64,000 bases of DNA, from assembly GCA_017512025.1 (NCBI GenBank), contig JAFWHH010000012.1:62001-126000 (forward strand). Direction: 5' to 3'. The translations under genes were made by a program, and so were the position numbers. Below are positions 37,406 through 44,592 of the stretch, piece by piece. The notes beneath the pieces are model-generated. The model made no database searches and was not told the origin of the DNA. It was given only the letters and a program-made list of their open reading frames with translations. This stretch comes from Clostridia bacterium (GTDB lineage: Bacteria > Bacillota > Clostridia > TANB77 > CAG-508). Position 1 is the stretch's first letter. Every line of letters begins with the position of its first letter.

Positions 37406-37749
37406 TATTATTATTTGCAATTCCATTTGCAACTATTATATTTTCAATTATTTTACAAAAGCTTATAAATAATCCAATACTTGTTGCATTTGCAACATTT
37501 TCTGTATTCATATTGTTAGCTGTAACAACTAATGATGAAACATATTATATATTTACCATATTGTATTCAACCATTTCATATATAGCAGCATTAATTACAA
37601 GAATACTGGATAGCATAAAAAATAGATGTATAAATAATCAGAATAACGAAATAGAGAACATTATATCAAATGATTTAAATAATAATACATGTGATAAATC
37701 AGATATAATAATCGAAAAAAATAACATGAATAGAAGATATTGGAGATAA
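37393..37749 (+). CDS. DUF2651-like small membrane protein
   Basis: 118 aa. Three hydrophobic helices in the first 75 residues (MNLLLLLFAIPFATIIFSII; LVAFATFSVFILLAVTT; YYIFTILYSTISYIAALITRIL) match the pattern of DUF2651 proteins, short three-helix membrane proteins of Bacillus and Clostridium of unknown role. An Asn-rich hydrophilic tail follows. ATG 37393 follows GAGGTGAT; a GTG at 37384 lies within it. The start codon is part of a strong stem (see 37347-37405). Last gene of the sigma/vWA unit. Confidence 0.7.
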   Translation: MNLLLLLFAIPFATIIFSIILQKLINNPILVAFATFSVFILLAVTTNDETYYIFTILYSTISYIAALITRILDSIKNRCINNQNNEIENIISNDLNNNTCDKSDIIIEKNNMNRRYWR

Positions 37750-37770
37750 AAGTACTATAAAAACGAAATT

Positions 37771-37803
37771 GGGGGAGTCTGTCAGCGATTGACGTCATCC
37801 CCC
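37771..37803 (-). terminator. Terminator of the 37825-37962 gene
   Basis: On the minus strand a GGGGGA/TCCCCC stem with inner GTCA/TGAC pairing is followed by AATTTCGTTTTT. It is unusually G+C-rich for this window. Confidence 0.75.
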
Positions 37804-37824
37804 GGGGTCATTGTCGTCTGTTCA

Positions 37825-37962
37825 TTAGATCAGATACGACAGGATGGGCCGAAGTACGAGCCATACTACGAAGAGCACGGCGGCACAACCGGCCAGGAAG
37901 CACAGTAGGATCAGCACGAACATCAGAGTGTTCTGTGTCCCCTTCTTAAGCTTCTCTTTCAT
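37825..37962 (-). CDS. 45-aa single-pass membrane protein in a G+C-richer islet
   Basis: 45 codons: MKEKLKKGTQNT, then a hydrophobic helix of about 25 residues (MFVLILLCFLAGCAAVLFVV), then WLVLRPILSYLI. A short basic N-terminus predicts the N-in orientation. The ribosome site is AAAGGAGGG and the promoter is near-consensus with extended -10. Codons (CTG, GCC, CGG, CCC, GTG) are unlike the A/T-rich neighbours. Unknown function; size and charge resemble small membrane regulators and type I toxins, but no antisense RNA is visible. Confidence 0.65.
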   Translation of the reverse strand: MKEKLKKGTQNTLMFVLILLCFLAGCAAVLFVVWLVLRPILSYLI

Positions 37963-37997
37963 CAGGAAACCCTCCTTTACAATTTTATAGTAATTTT

Positions 37998-38026
37998 ATT
38001 ATAGCACATATTGATTTTATTGACAA
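37998..38026 (-). promoter_or_regulatory. Sigma-A promoter of the 45-aa gene
   Basis: On the minus strand: TTGTCA, 17-bp spacer, TATAAT with extended TGC. Confidence 0.85.
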
Positions 38027-38038
38027 TAATGCTTTAAG

Positions 38039-38067
38039 TTGACAAATTATGTAAAATAAGTTAAAAT
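38039..38067 (+). promoter_or_regulatory. Sigma-A promoter of the L,D-transpeptidase gene
   Basis: TTGACA, 17-bp spacer, TAAAAT. It diverges from the promoter at 37998-38026, with 12 bp between -35 boxes. Confidence 0.85.
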
Positions 38068-38102
38068 TATAGGGTAGAGATTTATTATAGGAGATGATGT
38101 AT

Positions 38103-39080
38103 ATGAAATCAAGAAAAGTATACATTGGTATCGCTGCAATTACAGTTTCTCTAATTATAGTAATTGCTAGTATTTTCTATATTAAAGCTAACCAAAAGGA
38201 CGTAGAAATATCTAAGTTTGAACAAAACGCAAGTGAAAATACTAAAGAGGCTATGAAAGAAACAGAAGTGAATACCGATGAAAAAGAGGTAGAAGAGCCT
38301 GAAGAAACTCAAGAAGAAGTTAAAGAAGAGGAGAAGAAACCTGAAAAGAAGGAATCTGAACCAGAGCCAGTAAAAGAAATCGAAGTTACTGAAGCTTCTG
38401 GAACTAAGTACACTAAAGCTGATAGCTTAAATGTTAGATCTGGACCAGATACAAGTTATTCTAAGATTGGTTCACTTAAATATGCAAGTGAAGTAGAGAT
38501 CACAGGACAATCTGGAATTTGGTACAGAATTTTATATAATGACAAAGCAGGCTTTGTAAGAGGAGATTACTTAGTTGATGAAAAACCAGAGCCAATTGTT
38601 TATAATGAACCAACATATGATGATGGTGATGATGATTACTCTGGAGGTACAGAAGTAGTTTCTAATATGATAATTATTAATAGTAGAAATAATACTTTAA
38701 GATATTATGAATCTGGTAGTTTAGTTGCATCATATCACTGCGCTACTGGAACAAGTGGAACTCCAACTCCACAAGGTAGATTCCAAATATTTGAAAAATT
38801 AGTAAATAGACCATACTACAAAGAGAATATTCCTGGCGATAGTCCAAGAAATCCTCTTGGAAGAAGATGGATGCAATTTAGATCTGGAGGATATGCAATT
38901 CATGGTACAAATAATGATAATAGTATCGGAACAAATGCATCTCATGGATGTGTTAGAATGCATAACGATGATGTAATTGAGTTATACAGTATGGTTCCTA
39001 TGGGAACAACAGTACTTGTAAAGAATACATCTGCCTCAGATAAGAGCATAGCTGCAAGCTATGGAATTTATGTAGAATAA
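38103..39080 (+). CDS. L,D-transpeptidase (YkuD) with SH3 domain
   Basis: 325 aa. Membrane anchor (about 7-27), a long Glu/Lys-rich linker, a bacterial SH3 domain (ADSLNVRSGPDTSYSKIGSL ... GIWYRI ... GFVRGDYL), a short acidic spacer, then the YkuD domain with IHGTNN and the catalytic SHGCVRM. It forms 3-3 crosslinks or attaches proteins in peptidoglycan, outside the membrane. Of three close in-frame ATGs (38094, 38097, 38103) the last is nine bases after AGGAG and is preferred. It is transcribed alone and followed by a terminator. Confidence 0.93.
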   Translation: MKSRKVYIGIAAITVSLIIVIASIFYIKANQKDVEISKFEQNASENTKEAMKETEVNTDEKEVEEPEETQEEVKEEEKKPEKKESEPEPVKEIEVTEASGTKYTKADSLNVRSGPDTSYSKIGSLKYASEVEITGQSGIWYRILYNDKAGFVRGDYLVDEKPEPIVYNEPTYDDGDDDYSGGTEVVSNMIIINSRNNTLRYYESGSLVASYHCATGTSGTPTPQGRFQIFEKLVNRPYYKENIPGDSPRNPLGRRWMQFRSGGYAIHGTNNDNSIGTNASHGCVRMHNDDVIELYSMVPMGTTVLVKNTSASDKSIAASYGIYVE

Positions 39081-39097
39081 TTAATAAATATTAATAT

Positions 39098-39134
39098 AAA
39101 AGATAGATTAGCTTTTAGTTAATCTATCTTTTTT
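39098..39134 (+). terminator. Intrinsic terminator after the L,D-transpeptidase gene
   Basis: AAAAGATAGATTA/TAATCTATCTTTT stem and T-run. Confidence 0.88.
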
Positions 39135-39187
39135 GTTTGAAATGTATATTTTTTTATGATATATTTTTGTCAGCAGGGGGACTATAT

Positions 39188-39703
39188 ATGGGAATAGAAA
39201 TAGAGCGTAGATTTTTAGTTAAAAACATGGATAAAGTTAATGAATTAGTTAAACAATATACAGATTCAAAGAAAACTATCATTCAAGACTATGTATATTC
39301 TGATGTTTTAACAGCGATTAGAAAAAGAAAAATTGTTAAGAACGATAACGAGAAATATATTTATACAATAAAAACAGGATTTAATTCATTATCTATAAAT
39401 GAATTTGAAGAAGAAATGACAAAGGAGCAATATGATTCTATAAAGCCAGATTCTTCAAGATGGACTATTGAAAAGGATAGATATATTATTCCATATGAAA
39501 ATGGCCTTAAAATTGAATTAGACGTCTTTCACGGCAAATATGAAGGACTTATCTTTGCAGAAATTGAGTTTGAAAGTGAAGATCAAGCAAAAAATGCAAA
39601 TATACCGGATTGGTTTGATGTAGAAATTGGAAAGATAATATCAAACAATTCTCTTTCAAAAGGAATTGATGATATAGATGCTTATATAAAAAGTAAGATG
39701 TAA
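39188..39703 (+). CDS. CYTH-domain protein (triphosphate tunnel metalloenzyme)
   Basis: 171 aa, a single CYTH domain. The signature is MGIEIERRFLV (ExExK/R metal and phosphate site), followed by paired tunnel strands with charged residues (AIRKRK, YIYTIKTG, EFEEEMT, KIELDVF, FAEIEFES). Bacterial stand-alone members hydrolyse inorganic triphosphate or related substrates; a few are adenylate cyclases. ATG 39188 follows CAGGGGG; the longer frame from 39137 lacks a site. It is 32 bp before the PP2C gene. Confidence 0.88.
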   Translation: MGIEIERRFLVKNMDKVNELVKQYTDSKKTIIQDYVYSDVLTAIRKRKIVKNDNEKYIYTIKTGFNSLSINEFEEEMTKEQYDSIKPDSSRWTIEKDRYIIPYENGLKIELDVFHGKYEGLIFAEIEFESEDQAKNANIPDWFDVEIGKIISNNSLSKGIDDIDAYIKSKM

Positions 39704-39735
39704 TTAACATATGAAAATGATATTGAGGGTTCGAT

Positions 39736-40683
39736 ATGAGATTTGGTAATTTAGTTATCTATAGAGATAACGTAAAAAGGTTATGTGGTATGATAACCGG
39801 TTATACTTCTCCAGATAGAGATCCAGAGCTTCCACCGAAGAAAGTTGAAGGTGATATAAGTATTGGATCAGATTTATCAGCTAGTACACGAATTGGTAAA
39901 AAAAGAGAAAACCAGGAAGACGCAGTTTTGATTATGAAACATAAGGACAATCGAAACTACAAAATGATGGTTGTTGCCGATGGACTTGGTGGTAGTGAAA
40001 GCGGAGAGCAGGCTAGTTATATATGTGTAAATGAAATAAGAGAGTGGTTTAGTAGTCTTGAAGAAGATGATTTTAAGAATGAAAAACTATTATATGAAAG
40101 ATTGTGTCGTAAGTTAGATGTAATCAATAAGAAAATAAATGATATAGGAAATGGAGCTGCAACAACATTTGTATGTGCATTAGTTGCGGATAAACATACT
40201 TTTGTTTTAAACATTGGAGATTCCAGAGCTTATATGCTTGATGGTAGAGATTTTCAGCAAATATCTACAGACGACTCATATGCACAAATATATTATAACA
40301 ATGGAGCAATTGAGGATAGGGATGATATGAGATTCTCAAAAGTTTCTAATATGGTAACAAATAGCTTAGGTGGAGGACGTGTAAATATTACTCCAAATGC
40401 CGTAATGGTACCTAATGATGCATATGATGCGATATTATTATTCTCAGATGGTGTAACAGATTGTTTATCAGATAGTCAGATTTTTGCTGTTACAAAATGG
40501 ACAAGTCCAAAAAGACTTGCTCATGCAATTGTTCAGAAAGCATTAAGAACTGAATCTAAGAGAGAAAAGAAAAAAACAGATACGATTGCTTTTTATGAAA
40601 AAATTGAAGCAGGAAAAGATAATACATCAGCTGCTGTACTAATAAATAAAAGAAAAAAGGGAGATAGCCATGATGAACGATGA
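39736..40683 (+). CDS. PP2C-family serine/threonine phosphatase
   Basis: 315 aa. The metal-dependent phosphatase motifs are present in order: RIGKKRENQEDAVL, MMVVADGLGGSESGEQAS, VLNIGDSRAYML and LLFSDGVTDCLSD, and GKDNTSAAVL closes the domain. About 50 extra residues precede it. No membrane segment. A partner Ser/Thr kinase of the PrkC type is not in this window. The DUF1292 gene overlaps the end by 14 bp, showing translational coupling. Confidence 0.92.
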   Translation: MRFGNLVIYRDNVKRLCGMITGYTSPDRDPELPPKKVEGDISIGSDLSASTRIGKKRENQEDAVLIMKHKDNRNYKMMVVADGLGGSESGEQASYICVNEIREWFSSLEEDDFKNEKLLYERLCRKLDVINKKINDIGNGAATTFVCALVADKHTFVLNIGDSRAYMLDGRDFQQISTDDSYAQIYYNNGAIEDRDDMRFSKVSNMVTNSLGGGRVNITPNAVMVPNDAYDAILLFSDGVTDCLSDSQIFAVTKWTSPKRLAHAIVQKALRTESKREKKKTDTIAFYEKIEAGKDNTSAAVLINKRKKGDSHDER

Positions 40684-40933
40684 TGTTCTTGAAATAGAAG
40701 ATGAAAATGGAATTATAAAAAAATATAGCATTCTTTTTAAATTTGATGAATTAGACAGTAATGAACACTATGTTGTGTTTACTGATTATTCTATGGATGA
40801 ATCTGGTAAAGTTGATGTTAAAGCAAGAGAATATTCTATTGAAGATGGAAAGCTAAATTTAAATGAGATTAAACATCAAGAGGTAAAGGATTATATAAAA
40901 GATAAACTTGAAGAAATAATGAAAATGGATTAA
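40670..40933 (+). CDS. DUF1292 family protein
   Basis: 87 aa. DUF1292 pattern: LEIEDENGIIKKYSILFKFDELDSNEHYVVFTD, followed by DVKAREY and a C-terminal helix. A widespread acidic Firmicute protein with unknown function, often next to the Holliday-junction resolvase yrrK, but here after a PP2C gene. Start ATG 40670 or 40673; AAAAGGGAG lies upstream within the PP2C gene. Confidence 0.85.
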   Translation: MMNDDVLEIEDENGIIKKYSILFKFDELDSNEHYVVFTDYSMDESGKVDVKAREYSIEDGKLNLNEIKHQEVKDYIKDKLEEIMKMD

Positions 40934-40936
40934 TAA

Positions 40937-40970
40937 AAAGGACAAAGATAAACTTTGTCCTTTATTTTTA
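40937..40970. terminator. Bidirectional terminator
   Basis: AAAGGACAAAG/CTTTGTCCTTT with A-run and T-run on the two sides, between convergent genes. Confidence 0.88.
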
Positions 40971-41609
40971 TACATTTGGTGTATAGAGAAGTGTAATTCT
41001 TTTACCATCTACTTTTATAAAACGCTCATCTTTTAAATTTCGAAGTTCTCTAAACATTGCTGACTTATTGATTGAAAGATAATCTGCTAAATCTTTGAAG
41101 TTTGTTTCAAGATATATATATTTAGATCTACTAACTTTATAGCTATTTTCGAAGTATGCTAATAATTTTTCTCTTATTGATTTTCTAGTTAATACTTTAA
41201 TTCTATTGTTATTGTCACGAAGCTTTTTGGCGATGATTTCAAAAACATTCCTTAAGAATAAATTGTAATATCTGTGTTCAACATTATCACTATTAACTAA
41301 ATCTTTATATGGGATAACAAGTACTGTTGATGGCTCTATTGCTCTTATTTGATATTCATTATAATCTATACCAGATACGTATGTACCAAATAGGCTATTT
41401 TCATATAAATGCTCGGAAATATATTCTTCACCATTATAGCTAATATTAAAAATACTAGCTTCACCATCTAATAAAATACATATAATATTTTCATTCTTAG
41501 ATGTAGGAAGGATTTCCTCATTTTTATTAAATTTATATATGTGAGCTCGTAATAATTTTATTAATTTAGTCTTCTGAAGCTCGGAAATACCATCAAATGG
41601 GTTAATCAT
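40968..41609 (-). CDS. Crp/Fnr-family transcription regulator
   Basis: About 213 aa. N-terminal cyclic-nucleotide-binding-type beta roll (IICILLDGEASIFNIS ... ENSLFGTY), long dimer helix (about 115-140), C-terminal winged helix with the recognition region DLADYLSINKSAMFRELRNLKDE. Cysteines for an Fe-S cluster are absent, so it is not an oxygen-sensing FNR of the usual type; the ligand is unknown. Start choice is uncertain because in-frame ATGs at 41609 and 41615 and TTG 41621 are close together, and the predicted transcript begins only about ten bases upstream. Confidence 0.85.
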   Translation of the reverse strand: MINPFDGISELQKTKLIKLLRAHIYKFNKNEEILPTSKNENIICILLDGEASIFNISYNGEEYISEHLYENSLFGTYVSGIDYNEYQIRAIEPSTVLVIPYKDLVNSDNVEHRYYNLFLRNVFEIIAKKLRDNNNRIKVLTRKSIREKLLAYFENSYKVSRSKYIYLETNFKDLADYLSINKSAMFRELRNLKDERFIKVDGKRITLLYTPNV

Positions 41610-41625
41610 TTTCATCACCAAAAAA

Positions 41626-41654
41626 AATATAACATATTTTCAAAAAAGGTGCAA
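41626..41654 (-). promoter_or_regulatory. Promoter of the Crp/Fnr-type gene, overlapping the palindrome
   Basis: On the minus strand: TTGCAC, 17-bp spacer, TATATT. The -35 lies inside the palindrome at 41645-41664, as expected if the regulator represses itself. Confidence 0.55.
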
Positions 41655-41664
41655 TTGCACCTTT
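41645..41664. promoter_or_regulatory. Perfect 20-bp palindrome, candidate operator of the Crp/Fnr regulator
   Basis: AAAGGTGCAATTGCACCTTT reads the same on both strands. It lies between the divergent regulator and nrdD genes, over the -35 of the former and about 43 bp upstream of the predicted nrdD start, a normal activator position. Confidence 0.6.
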
Positions 41665-41685
41665 AATTTTTTTGAAAGTTATTTT

Positions 41686-41691
41686 TATAAT
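41686..41691 (+). promoter_or_regulatory. -10 box of the probable nrdD promoter
   Basis: TATAAT with a poor -35 (about 41663), as in activator-dependent promoters. The predicted start is near 41698. Confidence 0.45.
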
Positions 41692-41761
41692 CATAATGTC
41701 AAAAGACAAAAAGAAGAAAAAATTTTCTATCATAAGAACAGAAGAAAGTGGGGAAAACATT

Positions 41762-43954
41762 ATGAAAATAGTAAAAAGAGACGGTCATATTGTGGATTAT
41801 GATCCAGCAAAAATTAAGACAGCTATTAAAAAAGCTAACGCAGAAGTAAGACCAAAAGAAAGAGCTTCTGATGATCAAATTAAGGAAATTATTGAATATA
41901 TAGAGGACCTTAACAAGAAAAGAATATTAGTTGAAGATATTCAAGATATTATCGAAGAAAAATTAATGGAATTCGACAAATATCAATTAGCAAAAAAATA
42001 CATAACATACCGTTATACAAGAGAGCTTGTTAGAAAAGCTAATACTACAGATCAATCAATTAAAGAATTAATTGAAGGAGAGAACGAGTATTGGAATAAC
42101 GAGAACTCAAATAAAAATGCAGAGGTTGTTACAACACAAAGAGATTATCTAGCTGGTATTACAAGTACAGATATAACAAGAAGATTCTTATTACCAGAGG
42201 ATGTTGTTAAAGCTCATGATGAGGGAATAATCCATTTCCACGATGCAGATTATTTTGCTCAAAATGCACTTCACAACTGTGAATTAATCAACTTAGATGA
42301 TATGTTACAAAATGGAACTGTAATAAACGGAGTTATGATAGAAAAACCACATAGATTTATAACTGCTGCAACTATTGCAACACAAATTATTTTGGCAGTA
42401 ACATCTTCAAGCTACGGAGGTGCAACAATTACATTAACACATTTAGCACCTTTTGTTAGAAGTAGCTACGAAAGATATTATAAGAAATACGAAGGAAGAA
42501 AGTTTTCAAAAGCTGACTGTGAGAAATACGCATGGGAAGATACTAAGAAGGAAGTTGCTGACGGTGTTCAAACATTCAATTACCAAGTAAACTCAATGAC
42601 TAATACAAATGGTCAAGCTCCATTCCTAAGTGTTTGTATGTATCTTGGAGAAACAGAAGAATATAAAGATGAACTTGCATTAATCATTGAAGAGTTCTTA
42701 AAAGAAAGAATTCTTGGATTCAAAAATAGAAAAGGAGTTTATATTACACCAGCGTTCCCTAAATTATTATATGTTCTTGAAGAAGATAATATAAATGAAA
42801 AAGGAAAGTACTACAACCTTACAAAACTTGCTGCTGAATGTACAGCTAAGAGAATGGTTCCTGACTATATTTCTGAAAAAATGATGAAGAAACTAAAGAT
42901 TAACGAAAAAGGTGATGGAGAATGCTATCCATGTATGGGATGTAGAAGCTTCTTAACTCCAGACAGATTTATGTCTTTAGGAAATATTTCAAATGCAAAG
43001 AACTATGTTGAAGGTAAAGGAAAATACTATGGTAGATTTAACCAAGGTGTTGTTACAATCAACTTACCAGATATTGCATTATCATCAGAACAAGATATGG
43101 ATAAATTCTGGAAAATCTTTGACGAAAGATTAGAGCTTTGTCACAAAGCATTACAAATAAGACACAAGAGATTAAGCAATGTTACAAGTGATGTTGCACC
43201 AATATTATGGCAAGATGGTGCTTTAGCTAGACTTAAACCAGGAGAAAGCATTCATGAATTACTACATCATGGATATTCAACAATTTCACTTGGATATGCC
43301 GGATTATATGAATGTGTTAAATACATGACTGGTAAATCACATACAGATAATGGAGAAGGAAAAGAGCTTGGACTTAAGATTATGCAACACTTAAATGATG
43401 CATGTAAGAAGTGGAAAGCTGATGAAGACATCGATTATTCTGTATATGGTACACCAATCGAGTCTACAACATATAAGTTTGCTAAATGCTTAAAAGAGCG
43501 TTTTGGAACAATAGAAGGAATTACAGACAGAGGATATATCACAAACTCTTACCATGTTCCTGTATTTGAAGAAATCGATGCATTTACAAAACTTAAACTT
43601 GAGAGTGAATTCCAACAATTAAGCCCTGGTGGAGCTATCTCGTATGTAGAAACACCAAATCTTCAAAACAACTTAGATGCTGTAATTGATATTATTAAGT
43701 ACATATATGATAACATCATGTATGCTGAGCTTAATACTAAATCAGATTATTGCCAAGAATGTGGATATACTGGTGAAATCTTAATTGATGAAAACTTAGA
43801 ATGGTATTGTCCAAACTGTGGTAACAGAGATCACAATACATTAAATGTTGCAAGAAGAACTTGCGGTTACATTGGAACAAACTTCTGGAACAAAGGAAGA
43901 ACACAAGAGATAAAAGAAAGAGTTCTACATGTTGATAACAAGGTGGCGAATTAG
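41762..43954 (+). CDS. nrdD: Anaerobic ribonucleoside-triphosphate reductase
   Basis: Makes deoxynucleotides without oxygen using a glycyl radical. 730 aa. An ATP-cone (MKIVKRDGHIVDYDPAKI) sits at the N-terminus for allosteric control; the barrel follows. The zinc site (CQECGYTGE ... CPNCGN) and the glycyl radical in RRTCGYIGT (G702) close the protein. ATG 41762 follows GTGGGGA; upstream in-frame ATGs (41672, 41696) fall before or at the predicted transcript start. nrdG begins 1 bp after the stop. Confidence 0.95.
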   Translation: MKIVKRDGHIVDYDPAKIKTAIKKANAEVRPKERASDDQIKEIIEYIEDLNKKRILVEDIQDIIEEKLMEFDKYQLAKKYITYRYTRELVRKANTTDQSIKELIEGENEYWNNENSNKNAEVVTTQRDYLAGITSTDITRRFLLPEDVVKAHDEGIIHFHDADYFAQNALHNCELINLDDMLQNGTVINGVMIEKPHRFITAATIATQIILAVTSSSYGGATITLTHLAPFVRSSYERYYKKYEGRKFSKADCEKYAWEDTKKEVADGVQTFNYQVNSMTNTNGQAPFLSVCMYLGETEEYKDELALIIEEFLKERILGFKNRKGVYITPAFPKLLYVLEEDNINEKGKYYNLTKLAAECTAKRMVPDYISEKMMKKLKINEKGDGECYPCMGCRSFLTPDRFMSLGNISNAKNYVEGKGKYYGRFNQGVVTINLPDIALSSEQDMDKFWKIFDERLELCHKALQIRHKRLSNVTSDVAPILWQDGALARLKPGESIHELLHHGYSTISLGYAGLYECVKYMTGKSHTDNGEGKELGLKIMQHLNDACKKWKADEDIDYSVYGTPIESTTYKFAKCLKERFGTIEGITDRGYITNSYHVPVFEEIDAFTKLKLESEFQQLSPGGAISYVETPNLQNNLDAVIDIIKYIYDNIMYAELNTKSDYCQECGYTGEILIDENLEWYCPNCGNRDHNTLNVARRTCGYIGTNFWNKGRTQEIKERVLHVDNKVAN

Positions 43955-43955
43955 T

Positions 43956-44447
43956 ATGAAATACAATTTAATCAGAAAAATGGATATATCTAATGGCCCT
44001 GGTGTTAGAGTTTCAGTGTTTATGCAAGGATGTGAATTTCATTGTAAAAACTGCTTTAATCCAAACACATGGGGATTTGATGAAGGAACAGACTTTACTG
44101 AAGAAACGATAGATAAAATCTTAGATCTTTGTGGTCAAGATTATGTTAAAGGATTATCAATTCTTGGAGGTGAGCCTATGCATCCAAGAAATATTGAAGC
44201 AACAACTAAGCTAGCAAAAGCATTTAAAGAAAAATATCCAAACAAGACTATATGGGCATGGTCAGGATTTTTGTTTGATAAATATTTAAAGGATAAAGAA
44301 GTATCAAAATATATTGATGTATTAGTCGACGGTCAATATGTGGATGAATTACATGATCCAACACTTAAGTGGAGAGGTTCATCTAACCAAAGGGTTATAG
44401 ATGTACCAAAGAGCCTGGCAACAGGAGATATAATAACAATTGTTTAA
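43956..44447 (+). CDS. nrdG: Anaerobic ribonucleotide reductase activating protein (radical SAM)
   Basis: Generates the glycyl radical on NrdD using S-adenosylmethionine and a 4Fe-4S cluster. 163 aa. The cluster cysteines lie in GCEFHCKNCFNP; GGEPM (SAM binding) and the WAWSGF strand follow. ATG 43956 follows AAGGTGG within the end of nrdD. The SAM used here is made by metK in the same window. Confidence 0.95.
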   Translation: MKYNLIRKMDISNGPGVRVSVFMQGCEFHCKNCFNPNTWGFDEGTDFTEETIDKILDLCGQDYVKGLSILGGEPMHPRNIEATTKLAKAFKEKYPNKTIWAWSGFLFDKYLKDKEVSKYIDVLVDGQYVDELHDPTLKWRGSSNQRVIDVPKSLATGDIITIV

Positions 44448-44479
44448 TAAATAATAATAAATCGATTTTAAAATCAAGA

Positions 44480-44517
44480 AAGTTATAGTATAATCTAGAT
44501 ATACTATAACTTTTTTA
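44480..44517 (+). terminator. Intrinsic terminator after nrdG
   Basis: AAGTTATAGTATA/TATACTATAACTT stem with T-run. Confidence 0.88.
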
Positions 44518-44592
44518 TTTATATAAATATAATATAGATTGAAAAGTAGATGTGATACTAAAAATTAATACTTTGGAAAAGGAAATAAACAT

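Noticed and set aside
37771-37803. G+C-rich inverted repeat as a CRISPR or mobile-element end
   Set aside because: It is a single hairpin at the 3' side of the 45-aa gene with a T-run on the minus strand, so it is a terminator. There are no further copies or target-site repeats.
41645-41664. Palindrome as a terminator of the DUF1292 or regulator gene
   Set aside because: It lies upstream of both flanking genes (they diverge), and the DUF1292 gene already has a terminator at 40937. It could only act as an attenuator, which is less likely than an operator.
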